Origin: Nematostella vectensis
Lineage: Eukaryota > Cnidaria > Anthozoa > Actiniaria > Edwardsiidae
NCBI RefSeq assembly: GCF_932526225.1
Contig: NC_064046.1
Span: 8,767,719-8,831,718, forward strand
Length of the DNA stretch: 64,000 nucleotides
Reading direction: 5' to 3'
Shown here: positions 34,874-47,300 of the stretch, in pieces
Layout of the letters: the number at the start of each line of letters is the position of its first letter
Numbering within the stretch: the first letter of the stretch is position 1
Translations under genes and position numbers: made by a program
The notes under the pieces: generated by a model
Database searches by the model: none
Seen by the model: only the letters and a program-made list of their open reading frames with translations
What the model was told of the DNA's origin: nothing

Positions 34874-37800
34874 CTAGAGGTTGTTGATAAATGCGAGAGT
34901 CTCCTCAAATCTTTCGTCTGTTTCTAAAGCCTGATCACAGGCAAACCAGTCAAACCGGTTATCTGTAAGCCTTCGTTGTCGTTTTGACCGACTCTGTAAG
35001 TGTATAGTTTTTGTAGGCGAATAATTGAGTGAGCATATCGGTCTAGCTTTATTCCGTCTTTGCTTCTGACTGGTTTTATTCCGTTGGAGCATCTGTCCGG
35101 TTACTTTCTGTCTGTTCATCTGTCCGGTTTCTTTCTGTTCATTTATCTGTCCGGCTTCTTTCTGTTTATTTATCTGTCCGGCCTCTTTATGTTCGTCCGT
35201 ATGTCCGGCTTCTTTCTGTTGGTCTATCTGTTTGCTTTCTTTCTGTTCGCTAATCTGTCCGGCATCTTTCTGTTCATCCATCCTTTCAGCTAATTCACGC
35301 TTGTCTGTTTTCTGATCTTCTTTCTGGTCGTCCAATTGTCCTTTCCCCATAGGTCGTTCCAGCTGTCTGACTTTGTTTTCGTCCATTTGTCTGTCTCCTT
35401 TGTGCATTTTCTCAACTTGTTTGCCATCATTGAGTTTGTCTATCATTTCGGCTTCTATCCGTTCGTTCACAAGACTTTTCACTTGCTGGTCGCAAATCTT
35501 CTGTTCGTTTTCTGTCAGTTTATCAACTTTCCTGCCGTGTTGTGTTTGGTTCAAACTAGACGAGGGCATGCCAAGTGTTTGAGGATTACTGGCTAAACCC
35601 CACTCGCTTTCTGAGTACACGGTGTAAGAAATTGTATCACTTTCTGAGTCAGTAAAATCACTATTGGAATTTGCTTTATATGGACTGTTAATAACAGCGT
35701 CCATGTTTTCAAACGCAGAAAAAGTAGAGGTTTGGACAGGTGATTGGTCATTTCTTGAAGTTGTCTTCCGAGCTTCTTTCTGATTGTCCAACCGTCCGAA
35801 TTGCCTCTGCTCGTATATCTGTCTGACTTTTATCTGATCGTATATGCATTCGTGATGCTCATCCATCTGGATCTGACTGTCCATCAGTCCATCCCCTTTC
35901 CCTTGAAATATCTGTTCGTCATCTACAGTAAGCCTTGCTCTCTCTTTATCGCTCTTGCCATTTTCGTGCAAACATTGAACTCTCGTATTAACACTACGCA
36001 CCTTCACGTTTGGCATCTTCGCTATAAGCGCTCTCTTGTCGTACCCACACATTTCTAATGGTCTCAAAACGACCCGCAAGTGCAGATTGCCATAATTCAA
36101 ATGGCTCCTTTTCTCACACTGTTTGCCATGACATTTTGTAGATTCGACTGAGCTAGATATCTCGGAGGACGTATCAGAAGTAGAAGTGAAGTCCATTGAA
36201 CTACTGGTGGAATCGTATTCATTGCTCGAGTCACTATCAAGGTCCGAGTCACTATCTGAGTCTAAATCACTATTTGAGTCACTATCAGAGCCTGGCTCTC
36301 TATTAGAGTTGCTACATTCAGCAAATAGCGAAGCTCTATTGTTTCTGACAGGACGATCCTCGTTACGTCTTTTGTTAGACTGGGACACAGATTCCATAAT
36401 GGCGTTTGCATAACCAGGAGAGCGGGGTTCATTTGGGAAATGTCCAGACAAGGTTGAGACATCCGTGTTGAGATCAGCATCTTGTGGTTCCTTCTTCACC
36501 GTGACAGATGAAAGATGTTGATGTGGGCAAGTAACGCTCCTAGACATGACGTGCTCATCTGATCGGGTGGCTTCACCCAAGCTTAAGTCGTTCTCTGGCT
36601 CTTTCTTCACAACAGAATCTGATGGCATCATCACTTGGGAATGGTTGTAAGACTTCCTGGAATTGATTGAGTCCGAAGAAGGGCGTTTCACTGGTGTGGA
36701 TGATCCACCTAAATTAAGGTTGGGCTCCTTCTTCCCAGTAACTTCAAATGGCTTAATCGATTTGGAACGGTGAATGTCTCCAAATTCGATCCCGCTAGAC
36801 GATTCATTTGAGAGGTGCCCTAACCTTGATCCAGCCATGCAGTCATCATCTTCCGGTTCCTGCTTAACAGCAAATGCGTCAGGAGACATCTGTTGGTGAC
36901 AATGGCAATCAACTTGTCCAGGTTTATCAACATAATCTGAGGGTTGATATCCTCCTGTAGGATGGCCTGGCGAGATGGATCCACCTGTGTACCCTCTGTC
37001 TTCCGGTTCCTGTTTCACAGTAACTCCTGGAGATACCATCGGCTGACGTTGTTGGGATTCAACGTCCATAGGTTTATCAACAGCAACATAATCTTTGAGA
37101 TGTCTTGAGGCTGATTCCTTTGTGTGGTAATCATCATTTACTGACTCATTTCTGACAGTAGCAGAAGAAAAACTACTATCCCGGTGTTGGTCAAAGTTCT
37201 CCGTATTAGATGCAGTGTCACTATTATCAACATCTTGCAAAGCAGAGAGCGTGTCCGAGTCTGGATGCTCGATATTAATGCTCACGAGAGAAGAATTAGC
37301 ATCACATTCTGTGTCGTTATTCCCGTATGTCTCATGGTTCCTCTTATCGCGATGTCCCCCGTCTTGGTGTCGCTCGTTCCCTGCCAACAGGCCAGGTGAA
37401 GCTTGTCTCGTCGTCGTCCCATTCTCAGTCCTTTCAAAACAATGCCCTTCTTCCTCGTTTGATTGCCGTTTATAAAGATTTGGTTGTTTTGAAGCAGGTT
37501 TCGCTAGGCCTGAAACAGAAGCCAGCCTCTTGTATTTGCGTGAATCCAAAGAGTCCAAAACAACTCTCAAATTTAACATGCTCAGCACAGTCCCCGACTT
37601 TCTTTGTCTATTGCTGGCACATGTCGCGACGGTGGCATATTCGGCGACTTGGCATGGTACTTCAGAGCTAAAACTAGTCTCCTTGACAAAGTTTGTATTC
37701 TGTATCGTTGTCCTTGCGTGGACATCTGATCCATGCAGTGATATCTGCTTGATCACATCTGCCTTGGGTTTACTAGGAGCCCTACCACCGGCAGCGGGTG

Positions 37801-40399
37801 TACATGCACAACACACTGTCTTTGACAACTTTAAATAACTGTGGTCTAATTTCACTATTCTTTGATAACTTGCTCTACAAACGCGCTTGCTATTTCTGAT
37901 CTGTGAAGTGCAATGGCGCTTATCTATCTTGGACTGTGCCATCGATTGCCTCACCAATCCAGATCCTGGTTGTCCCGTAGAGGATGAATGAACTTCAGGT
38001 TGATTCAAGGAATCTTTTGCCATCGGGGGAAAGTACTTTTCAGTTTGCCCTGGTAAAGGTGAGTTTGGCTGTCCAAGAGAAGACCCCGATGACTCCACAT
38101 CATTGTTAGTGCAGAGCTCAGAGTCTTGTTCAAGCGTTTGCTTACCAGGTGTAACTAGCCCCTTATTCGAGTATACACGAATGTCTGGGACTAAAAAATA
38201 ATTCATATCAGTGCTATGGTCGACGGACTCAGAGTCTGAGTCACTGACTACGTCCTCAGCCTGAGTTGTCAGGGTAGGTCCCTCTTGGTGGCAACGAGAA
38301 ATCATGACGACTCTCTGAGGACCCTCTGACAACTTGTTATGTACAACAGACTCAATTTCTGAAATGTTGGACGTCTGCTTGGGATCTAGGCTTAAGACTT
38401 TCTGGCCCTCTGACGACTCGTTGTGTACAGCAGACTCTATTTCTGAAATGTGGGTCGTTTGCTTGGGATCTAGACTTAAGACGTTCTGGCCCTCTGACAA
38501 CTCGTTATGTACAGCAGACTCTATTTCTGAAATGTTGGACGTCTGTTTGGGATCCTCCCTTAAGAAGTTCTTGCTCTCTGACGACTCGTTATGTACAGCA
38601 GACTCTATTTCTGAAATGTTGGACGTCTGCTTGGGGTCCACCCCCGATAGGTTCTGGCCCTTTGTTAAATCCTCGTATACAGGAGACTCTATTTCTGAAA
38701 GATTGTTCGGATTATTGGGATCTACTTCTCTCAGGGGGTTCCGACCCTCTGACGAATCATTCTGCACCGTGGTCTCTTTTCCTGCGTCTGAAATATAATC
38801 CAACATAGTTACATCTAGGTCGTTGAAAGGTTCATCATCTGGCGACTCTGAGCTGGTTAGTTTCATTTGTTTAGAAGTTGGTAGAGTGCCGCCTAATGGC
38901 TTCCGTCTCATATCTGATGTACTGGGCTTATTTTTCGTCGAGTACTCAAATTCGCCTGGCTCACCATTGATACAGGGGGGTGACGATTCAAAGGAATTAA
39001 CCTCTTCTAACAGGTTTCCAGGAACGATTGAATGTAGCGCTGTCTGTTGCGAAATTGTGTTTGAGTATTTCTTAGTAGATATATATTCCCCACTCATTGA
39101 CTTTAGTCTTTTGTGTGCGGGTTCACTTGGAGAGACTTTTGAAGTTTGAATCAATTTGTCTGATGAAATTCTTCCATCTTCAGTCACTGCACCCCTCTTG
39201 CCAATACTCACGTCAATAACCACATTGATGTTAACTGGAATGATTGATTGGTCAATTCCACGCCTTGCCCCAATACGAGAATCATTGTCGGTCGAATCAT
39301 CAACCTCATCATCAAACACCACACCCATACGCTTCCGTTTCAATTGACGAGGTTTCTGCCGTGCTCTAGACTTTTTAGAATTCATGGATAGAATATCAAT
39401 TTTCATGAATTTCTTTACAGTGTCAGGTACAACTGGTACAGGTAATAAACGGGGCGAGAGGAAGCTCTCAAAGACCTCCATATCAGTGTAGCATGAAGAA
39501 ACGAGTGGAATGACCTCCGCAGGGGCGATTCCAGATACAAAACGCAAAAGCTCTTTAAAGCTTGAATGATCTGAATAAGGGACTGTTACATAGTTTGGCA
39601 AGTGTCTATAAGGATTGCTTTTTTCACCTTCATAGAGGGCAGTTGGAAGGATAACAAAAGGATCTCGGAACTGACTCAGGGTATAACTGTTGACAGGGTG
39701 CTGAGCCACAATTATTTGAGTTTTGTGCCATTCAGAAGTGAAAACATCCGGAAGGTCTAGCCATTTGAGCAGCTCCATTTTCTTCGGAGTAACACCAATC
39801 CAGCAATTAAACTCAAGGGCAATCTTCACCAGCAAATCTTCTTTCCCCAGAGTCCTCAGGGGGATAATAATGTCATCACCCAAACGTCGCCTTATAATAT
39901 CAAATATGAGCTTCATTGTTTTAGTTTTTGTGGGGAAATTACATGAGGGATGGCAGTAAGTGTTATCCAGGTAAAGCTTGTCAATTTGTTTACCTTTGAG
40001 TGATTCGTGTAACAGCATAGCTGGCTTAAATCGGAAGTCACCTGTGTAGAGAATTGTCCCAAAGTAGCCTTCAAACAGGAACATGACCGCTCCAGGGCAG
40101 TGGTTTGCATCAAGGAGGGTTACAGTTAGCATTTCCCGCCCTTCTTCGTCTAAGGGTAAGACCACAGGTTCTCCTAAAGGTAATGCCACAAGGAGATCCT
40201 CGTTTACATTGAGTTTGTGCATAAGAATGCGCTTGGTGATTTCTGAGCAGTAGATCTTGTATTTTGTCCATGATGAAGTGAGACCTTGGGTGTGGTCAGC
40301 ATGTGCGTGGGAGAGAAAGAACAAGCGACTCTTGAGACACACCCGCCTGGTCCAGATATCCACTGCTATTGGGGTGTCTTGGATAGCTGTACCATTCAT
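34874..40399 (-). CDS. DCLRE1B: SNM1B/Apollo-type 5' exonuclease with giant C-terminal extension
   Basis: Metallo-beta-lactamase/beta-CASP nuclease; the vertebrate enzyme trims telomere ends and acts in interstrand crosslink repair. Residues 1-320 match Apollo closely: DTPIAVD, HAHADH at 31-36, LLDANHCPGAVMFLFEGYFG at 95-114, YTGDFR at 118-123, YLDNT, SLGKE-like TLGKED and VPYSDHSS at 273-280. Metal ligands therefore appear intact. The protein is 1841 codons without introns, against about 530 in human. The extension holds about five 28-residue repeats (SEIESAVHNESSEGQ, about 560-690), four VKQEP/VKKEP SUMO-type sites (about 1130-1305), an Asp/Ser run near 1380, and 9-residue QKEAGQ repeats from about 1690. 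I see no YxLxP TRF2-binding motif. The stop is TAG at 34874. Confidence 0.92.
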   Translation of the reverse strand: MNGTAIQDTPIAVDIWTRRVCLKSRLFFLSHAHADHTQGLTSSWTKYKIYCSEITKRILMHKLNVNEDLLVALPLGEPVVLPLDEEGREMLTVTLLDANHCPGAVMFLFEGYFGTILYTGDFRFKPAMLLHESLKGKQIDKLYLDNTYCHPSCNFPTKTKTMKLIFDIIRRRLGDDIIIPLRTLGKEDLLVKIALEFNCWIGVTPKKMELLKWLDLPDVFTSEWHKTQIIVAQHPVNSYTLSQFRDPFVILPTALYEGEKSNPYRHLPNYVTVPYSDHSSFKELLRFVSGIAPAEVIPLVSSCYTDMEVFESFLSPRLLPVPVVPDTVKKFMKIDILSMNSKKSRARQKPRQLKRKRMGVVFDDEVDDSTDNDSRIGARRGIDQSIIPVNINVVIDVSIGKRGAVTEDGRISSDKLIQTSKVSPSEPAHKRLKSMSGEYISTKKYSNTISQQTALHSIVPGNLLEEVNSFESSPPCINGEPGEFEYSTKNKPSTSDMRRKPLGGTLPTSKQMKLTSSESPDDEPFNDLDVTMLDYISDAGKETTVQNDSSEGRNPLREVDPNNPNNLSEIESPVYEDLTKGQNLSGVDPKQTSNISEIESAVHNESSESKNFLREDPKQTSNISEIESAVHNELSEGQNVLSLDPKQTTHISEIESAVHNESSEGQKVLSLDPKQTSNISEIESVVHNKLSEGPQRVVMISRCHQEGPTLTTQAEDVVSDSDSESVDHSTDMNYFLVPDIRVYSNKGLVTPGKQTLEQDSELCTNNDVESSGSSLGQPNSPLPGQTEKYFPPMAKDSLNQPEVHSSSTGQPGSGLVRQSMAQSKIDKRHCTSQIRNSKRVCRASYQRIVKLDHSYLKLSKTVCCACTPAAGGRAPSKPKADVIKQISLHGSDVHARTTIQNTNFVKETSFSSEVPCQVAEYATVATCASNRQRKSGTVLSMLNLRVVLDSLDSRKYKRLASVSGLAKPASKQPNLYKRQSNEEEGHCFERTENGTTTRQASPGLLAGNERHQDGGHRDKRNHETYGNNDTECDANSSLVSINIEHPDSDTLSALQDVDNSDTASNTENFDQHRDSSFSSATVRNESVNDDYHTKESASRHLKDYVAVDKPMDVESQQRQPMVSPGVTVKQEPEDRGYTGGSISPGHPTGGYQPSDYVDKPGQVDCHCHQQMSPDAFAVKQEPEDDDCMAGSRLGHLSNESSSGIEFGDIHRSKSIKPFEVTGKKEPNLNLGGSSTPVKRPSSDSINSRKSYNHSQVMMPSDSVVKKEPENDLSLGEATRSDEHVMSRSVTCPHQHLSSVTVKKEPQDADLNTDVSTLSGHFPNEPRSPGYANAIMESVSQSNKRRNEDRPVRNNRASLFAECSNSNREPGSDSDSNSDLDSDSDSDLDSDSSNEYDSTSSSMDFTSTSDTSSEISSSVESTKCHGKQCEKRSHLNYGNLHLRVVLRPLEMCGYDKRALIAKMPNVKVRSVNTRVQCLHENGKSDKERARLTVDDEQIFQGKGDGLMDSQIQMDEHHECIYDQIKVRQIYEQRQFGRLDNQKEARKTTSRNDQSPVQTSTFSAFENMDAVINSPYKANSNSDFTDSESDTISYTVYSESEWGLASNPQTLGMPSSSLNQTQHGRKVDKLTENEQKICDQQVKSLVNERIEAEMIDKLNDGKQVEKMHKGDRQMDENKVRQLERPMGKGQLDDQKEDQKTDKRELAERMDEQKDAGQISEQKESKQIDQQKEAGHTDEHKEAGQINKQKEAGQINEQKETGQMNRQKVTGQMLQRNKTSQKQRRNKARPICSLNYSPTKTIHLQSRSKRQRRLTDNRFDWFACDQALETDERFEETLAFINNL

Positions 40400-43300
40400 G
40401 ATGTTACAATGATCATGATAACCTTACATATATATCTTGCATAACCTGTAAAAAAGAGATGAAAATGAACTTATACAACAATAAAAATACATGAAGATTC
40501 TGTTAAATAAATTAAGAGAAAGAATATATATTTATAATTCGGCTTAAAAGATTAGGCAATATTCAAATAATTATATATAAAAGTTGGCCACATGAGGTAA
40601 AATAAACAATAACCCTGTGGAATGCACTCACAAAAGGGTCTTTAGAGAATGCATAAAACTCTAAATTTAGTTTCCACATTCCCTTAGAAGATTCTTTCAA
40701 GCTTCAACAGGTGTGAAAATGGCCTACCCAGCTACCTGTTACACATATTGTGTACACATCTAATTTTCAGCTGAGGCTGGGTCGTTCATATATTTGGAGC
40801 TATGTTCTTTTTTTTAATTTCAATGTATAAATACATGATACTATATGAAGATTTAGAAAGAGGATTGCACAATGATCAACAACAATATGTTGTTATATTA
40901 TTCTGCATGTTAAAATTTGGTGAAATCTGAGGCTGAAAGTTCTTATAAAAAAGGTTGGTATTAATTAATTATTAAATTTCCCAATAATTTATTTGGTATT
41001 CTACTGTGTGCAAGTAAAAAAGTAAGTAGAATGGGTATTGTTTAAGTTCAATTAACAGTCATCTTTATAGTCAGGGCGCACAAAAAGAGCTCAATCTATA
41101 CACAGTGGACAAAAGCACCAAACTTGGTATAAATATAGCCTAGAGGATGGGAATCAATATTGAGACCGTTGCCCACCGGTACCATCACGGGATCAATAGA
41201 AAATGACCAATTCTTCTTTTCAAAATCTGGTGTTATGGGTACCGTGTGATGAGATTTTCATACCTTTTTAACGAGACAGAAAAGATCAAAATGCACATAT
41301 TTGAAAACGATTTCTATCATTTAAGCTGTACTTTATCGCATTCCAAACAATAAAAGGTATAAATAGCTATAAAAAGCTACATTTGAGGAAGAAGGAAAAC
41401 TTACTGGAACCCAGGTCCCACATAGCTTTTTTTACATCCCTCTTGCTAACATACAAATATGACTGATTTTCGTTCATCAAATAAGTACATAGGTGGTGCA
41501 CATGAATTTTACCAAAAAAATTATTTCAATGAGTTATCTGAACATTATACTAAGGGTAACAGAGCTTTAATTCAACCAGTGTGGCTGTCAGCTGTTGAGG
41601 GAGATTTTTCATAGCCTGTTAAGCATTCATAAAATACCCCATGACAAGTAGGAAAATTTGTTTATCTTTTCATTACGGCCCTATGAAATTTTTAAAATTT
41701 CAGCCTCACTCCACCCCATGTTGCGGGGGCGCCTGTAGACACCCTAGGCCTCCAGAGACTTGCACTTAATCGTGCTCTTTCCCTGGTGAGGATGGATGAA
41801 TTTTGACAACGTGACATGTGACAACGCCAATGGCAAGTCACTGTCCCCACCAGGGAGAGAGCAATTTCGTGGAAGTGAGGCTTTTGAGCTCAGTGAAGGA
41901 CCCAACCGCTCCAGCCGCTGTGTTTGATACAAATGCAAGTTTCGAAAGAGGTAACAATATTTTAATATCTCTCCATGTTGCAGGCGTCTTTTCGTGGCAG
42001 CAATGACTTAAATCAAAGAATATGAGTTGCTCCATCGCCTTGTGTTAAGATTTTGCCAATGGATTGGATATTTTCCTAAAACTGGCCAGCGAATTTTCAG
42101 TTTTTTGGTGGCGGGATCTGTTTTAAGCTTTTTGCCTTACCCTCTGGGGTTCGAGGTATTGGAGGACTCTCCTCTGAACTCCCAAAACGGCTCCAAGGGA
42201 GAGAAAGACAAAGACTTCTTGTAAGACTTCAGTCTTTATTATACAACAAAATCCACTACCAATTCATTTATTTTTAAAAAGGTTTCTATGTATGTCCATT
42301 TAAACTTCAGTATCTAAGCGCTTTTGTGTGGTTATAGAAAACTGGAATCAGTAAAAGCTCTGCACTGATTGGTTGCTATAAAGCGTGAATCGCTTTGGAA
42401 TCAGTTGACAATAAAATTCCGATAGTAATTAGGTCTCTGTTCACTTCAGTGTGTGATCACTTGTACACATCTCTCAAACGGAAATCTTGAAAAAACAAAG
42501 CAGGGCTTCACAAAATGCAAATGTTTCTCATTGAGAGCCTGTCTGCTGAAAGGTGGACTGCTTTTCTTTTGATATTGGTGTAGTATTTGATTGTGTTCAG
42601 ATTTAGATTCCAGAAGTTGGAAGTAAGGGTAAAAGTGTGGCAACCTGACAATACAATAACTCTTTCGAAGTCCCAAAACAATGGAAAGTGGTCACCCTTG
42701 TAAGTGTAATAATATAGATGATTGTTGGCATCACCCCCTGGTAAGTGTATTCTAAGTATATTGATAGCATAATATTTTGTTTGCCCTGGGTATTTAAAAT
42801 CAACCCTTGTACTTTGGACATCAGCGTCGATTCACATGATAGCACACAAGAAAAATTGTCCAGTATACAAATTTTCTGTGCCTGTAGTGGATGAATACTT
42901 TAGGAGAGACATGCAAAAAGGAGCAGTGCCGATAGTAGATGACCAATTAAATGCTATAATGCACCTACAAATTGCTAAGAATCAAGAGGTCATGAAATTA
43001 ATTGTTGATTAAGTTTCTCTCTGTGGTCCTATCAACATTCCAATGCGAGTTAGTTTTATTTTAAACCACTATCACACCATTTGATTTTGTCAAAGGGGTA
43101 TTCAAAGAGCATAACTGGTTGCCTCACTATACTTTCAAGAACACAAGTTTGTTGTATTAGGTAAGGTAATAGTGTATTTATCATCTGACTATATACCTAC
43201 ATCCCTTAAATGTCGAATACCTTCCCCCAAAATGTAGCCCACCGGTAGGCTTTAGGAATTCCTCCCCCTCCCCCTCCCCCTCCCCCTGCACAGCACATCC

Positions 43301-44396
43301 AATATGGTGGGCGTGATATCACATTCCGTGTTTTCGGGTATTTAGTGCCGGTAAAAACTATCAAAGCCTACAGGTAGGCTACCAAAATGGTTTCAAACAC
43401 AAAATTTGAAAAGTCTCCTTGCGGGAGGTAGCATGTCCCGATACTCCCACTCCCAAGGGTGATGTGCTTTGCACCACGCTTTGCATAAGTATTCAGTCAA
43501 ATTTCGGAATGTACAATAGGCCATTCCAGCTATAACTTTGCGCACGCATTAAAATAGAAACCTACCTCAACTACCAGAATGCAGGCGCGTGCTGCATGGC
43601 GGTAGTTAAGGAATGTTTTCATGTCTAGTGCGGCACACGCTATCTGGCATAGCGTGTTTCAAATGTGGGTTTCAAATGACTAGTGCATTTGGAAAACAAA
43701 CTCTATACAGATAGCTCTTATTACTTAAGTTGCTGGTGTATAGGCGGATATTCTACAGCTTGACATACCACAATAAGTGAATGGTTTAAACCGTAATAAA
43801 ACGAGCAATCAGAACAGATTCAGGGCAACGGAGGGTATAGAATGTTGCCACGTTCTCGAGGAACTGGTCTCCAAAACAAAGTTGTAATGATCCTGAACAA
43901 ACTACTAACAACATTATTACTGTGAATATGCAAAGATCGTAGTACTTACAATATATGTTCCACGTGTGGATGTCATCCGTCAATTAGTTTAGGAGAATGT
44001 CGAGAAAGAAGGTACAGAATTCTAGACGATCACCGAACATTTGAGAAGTAGCGCGCCAAAATGCTCGCAGTGCATTACGGGCCCGTTTTTAGAGAAATAC
44101 TAATTTATATTGTATCCTTCCTAGTAGATGCATAAAAGATGCAACTTTAAATATTTTTCTTAGAGAAATCTTTCTATAATATAAAAAGCAAAGAAAACTG
44201 AAAGGTCAATCAAATTTTAATCGGTATGCCTGTGGTGTGGTAGTATTCAAGTGCAACATGGGTAATTTTCAACATGGCGGCCAATGCGAGACATGCTCGC
44301 GTTGAACTAAATCCTTTACAATGAATTGCTCCCTATATGAAAATATTCCATAGTTAGTTATCCTAGAGTTTTGTTTCGAATAAGTCTATCTTTACA
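40400..44396. other. Intergenic between Apollo and CPSF2
   Basis: Four kb with no supported coding region. Notable parts are a (CCCCCT)n microsatellite at about 43260-43288 and, near CPSF2, promoter-like motifs: TTTGGCGC (E2F type, minus strand, 44053-44060) and AACATGGCGGCCAATG (YY1 plus CCAAT type, from 44271). Confidence 0.55.
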
Positions 44397-47300
44397 ATGA
44401 CGTCCATTATTAAGCTAAATGTGCTCTCTGGAGCCCACGACGAAGCACCTCTGTGTTATCTGTTGCAAGTGGATGAATTTCGCTTCCTGCTCGACTGCGG
44501 CTGGAACGAGACATTGGATATGGAGATCATGGAATCAATAAAGCGGTTAGCGTAGAAACTGGCAAAATAATGTTTAGTAACGCCACGGTAGCTTAGCTTT
44601 TATGTTTTTTTTCTAAAACTTGGGTGAATTTGTAAGATACAGGATGGCAGATAAGGTATTGTCACCTATTCTCGTCCACTTTATCTTTGAAATGTATTTC
44701 CGGAGAAAATTTCAAGTCAAAGAGTTAATTTGCATTGTTGACCTCCTTCATGTTAGAGTAATTGTGTAGACTGCGACTATTCTCACAAGGTTGTTTTTGT
44801 ACCGAGAAAAATCAAAGTAAATACGAACCCTTCGCCAAACCTATTCTAGTCTGATCAGAGAATAGGTCCCGGGCAAGAATAGGTGCCAATACCTTGAATT
44901 GCAAATATTCATCCTTCTTTGGCCTTAATGTTTTTCACGCGACAGAAAAAAAAATGGCATAAAATTTTCCAATTCTCAATATAAAAGCTCAAGATTCTGC
45001 ATACCAAATGCTTAATTCCAAATTTTAAAGAAATTTAGAAGATATGAAATTTAGATATAAGCAAGCAAAGTTGGCTAAATTTCTGATCAGAGCCCAACTT
45101 TTCCCTAAAACAAGGAGAATTCATACTTTGAACATTTGAAAATTGGACTTCAAGCCTCATATCTCGAAGACGAATCCATTAGAAAAAAACACTTTTTGAT
45201 ATGTTGGTTTACATAACTTAAGGAACCTATATGCAAAAATTCAAGCTTACTGAAGTTAACCAGACCTTATTTTGGGAAAACTTGCCATGTTTTGCTCTGT
45301 CTTTTCAAGCATTAATTGGCTGAGCTGATTGTCAGCCGGAGCATTCAAAAGCTTATTTTGCAGGTCCTTGCCTTAGTCTGTAAAGATAAAAGTCTGGCAC
45401 AACACCAGCAATTGATGGTTTAAATTCTTAGATGCTAACTTCTGGAATGTTTCCCTATCTTTTTTCCAGGCATGTTCAGCAAGTTGATGCAGTACTGGTA
45501 TCATTTCCAGATATATACCACATGGGAGGGTTACCATATTTGGTCGGCAAGTGTGGGCTTCACTGCCCTATTTACACCACTATACCAGTGTACAAGATGG
45601 GGCAGATGTTCATGTATGATTGGTACCAGGTATACATGTCCATCAAGCTAATGCCTGGAACATTTTGTCTGGAGCCAAAGTCATTCCTTGTATATTTGTT
45701 ACAGTGGCAGACAACAGTTTCTGTGTTCAAAGTCAACTGCACAAACTCAATATGTCCCAATAACTAAGTGGTATAGGCTTTGTCTCTCATGTAAAAGGAC
45801 CAGGGTTTAAACCGTGGTCAGTTCAAACTTGTTTTTTTTCCAGAGGTATAGAATTCACTGTGAATCCCTTGTCTTCTCGGATAAGGATGTTAGACCAGAT
45901 GTCCCATCTCTCATTGCAATTCCTTAACCTGTGTTGGACGACATTAAAGAACTACAGGGGACACTGGCCTGTGATACCATCTTCAGTGACAGTGCCTACA
46001 CTTTAACTACTTACTTACTAGTGAAGTCAGTCACTGCGAAGCCATTTTGATCATGTTTCACAATGCTGATTTGTGCTATACAAATACTAAGCATCTTATT
46101 AAGGAATGATGTTTTAGTTTGTCTTTCTTCTTGCAGTGTCATCAAAACTCAGAGGAGTTTGATGTCTTCAGTCTTGATGACGTTGACGCTGTGTTTGACA
46201 AGATTATACAGCTAAAGTATTCACAGACTGTCAGCTTAAAAGGTAATGGCTACATTGATATGTTATGTAGACAAACATTGAACCTGAATGTAAAAACGCA
46301 GAGAGCCGATTAAGTTGAAAAAAATATATATATATAGAAGATATAGAAGCTGAATTAAAGCATGACCTGTTAAACCGTGAACTCTGGAACACAGCTGTAA
46401 TATACAGTACTTGCTGTAATGTTATATTTGACATACCTATACCCTGCTTACCTCTCAAGGCAAAGGCCATGGTATAACGATAACACCCTACGCCGCTGGC
46501 CACATGATTGGCGGGACCATGTGGAAGATTGTCAAAGATGGGGAAGAAGATATAATCTATGCAGTGGATTATAATCACAAGAAGGAGAGGCATCTTAATG
46601 GCGCTGTGCTTGAGACACTCAGTCGGCCGTCTTTGCTTATCACAGACTCCTTTAATGCTCTAAATATCCAGACACGGCGCAGAGAAAGGGATACACAGCT
46701 GATGGGTAAATAAACCACTATCTAGTATCCTAGTATAAATCACTGTTCAGTTTTCTAGCTAGTTTGAGTATCAGGGATAATTGGAGTGAATGTTTGTTGA
46801 TTGTCATATATGCTGGAAAACTGCTATTGCTCCTTAATCAATTTTTAATTATATTTCTTGGTAGGTGAAATCTTGAAGACAATGCGTCGGCATGGCAATG
46901 TCATGATCGCTATAGATACTGCTGGAAGGGTTCTAGAGCTGTCCCAACTGCTGGTAAATTGTCTGTCGATTAGAATACAAAACATCTATTCTCACTTCAC
47001 AGCACATTTCAAATTCAAATGTGTCATCCAAGCGTTTATGGGCAAATACGAATAGTATTTCAAGAAGTCAAAGAAGTATTTATTCATTTAATTGAATAAT
47101 CTGGAGGTTTTAAATGGATAAATCTCAGCCAAAATATCAATCTGCAATCCTGATCACGCTCATCCACTCATTTGCATATTAGTGAGCCCTGAGAGCTCAT
47201 TAGCATCTCAAGCCTCGCTTATGGGAAAACGTTCTATTACATTATACCGCTTATAGATCATGTTATTCCACATTGTTTTGCAGAAAATCTTATTAGAGTT

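Noticed and set aside
41744..42224. Overlapping ORFs of 62-65 codons between Apollo and CPSF2
   Set aside because: No similarity I can recognise and no splice or start context; most likely chance.
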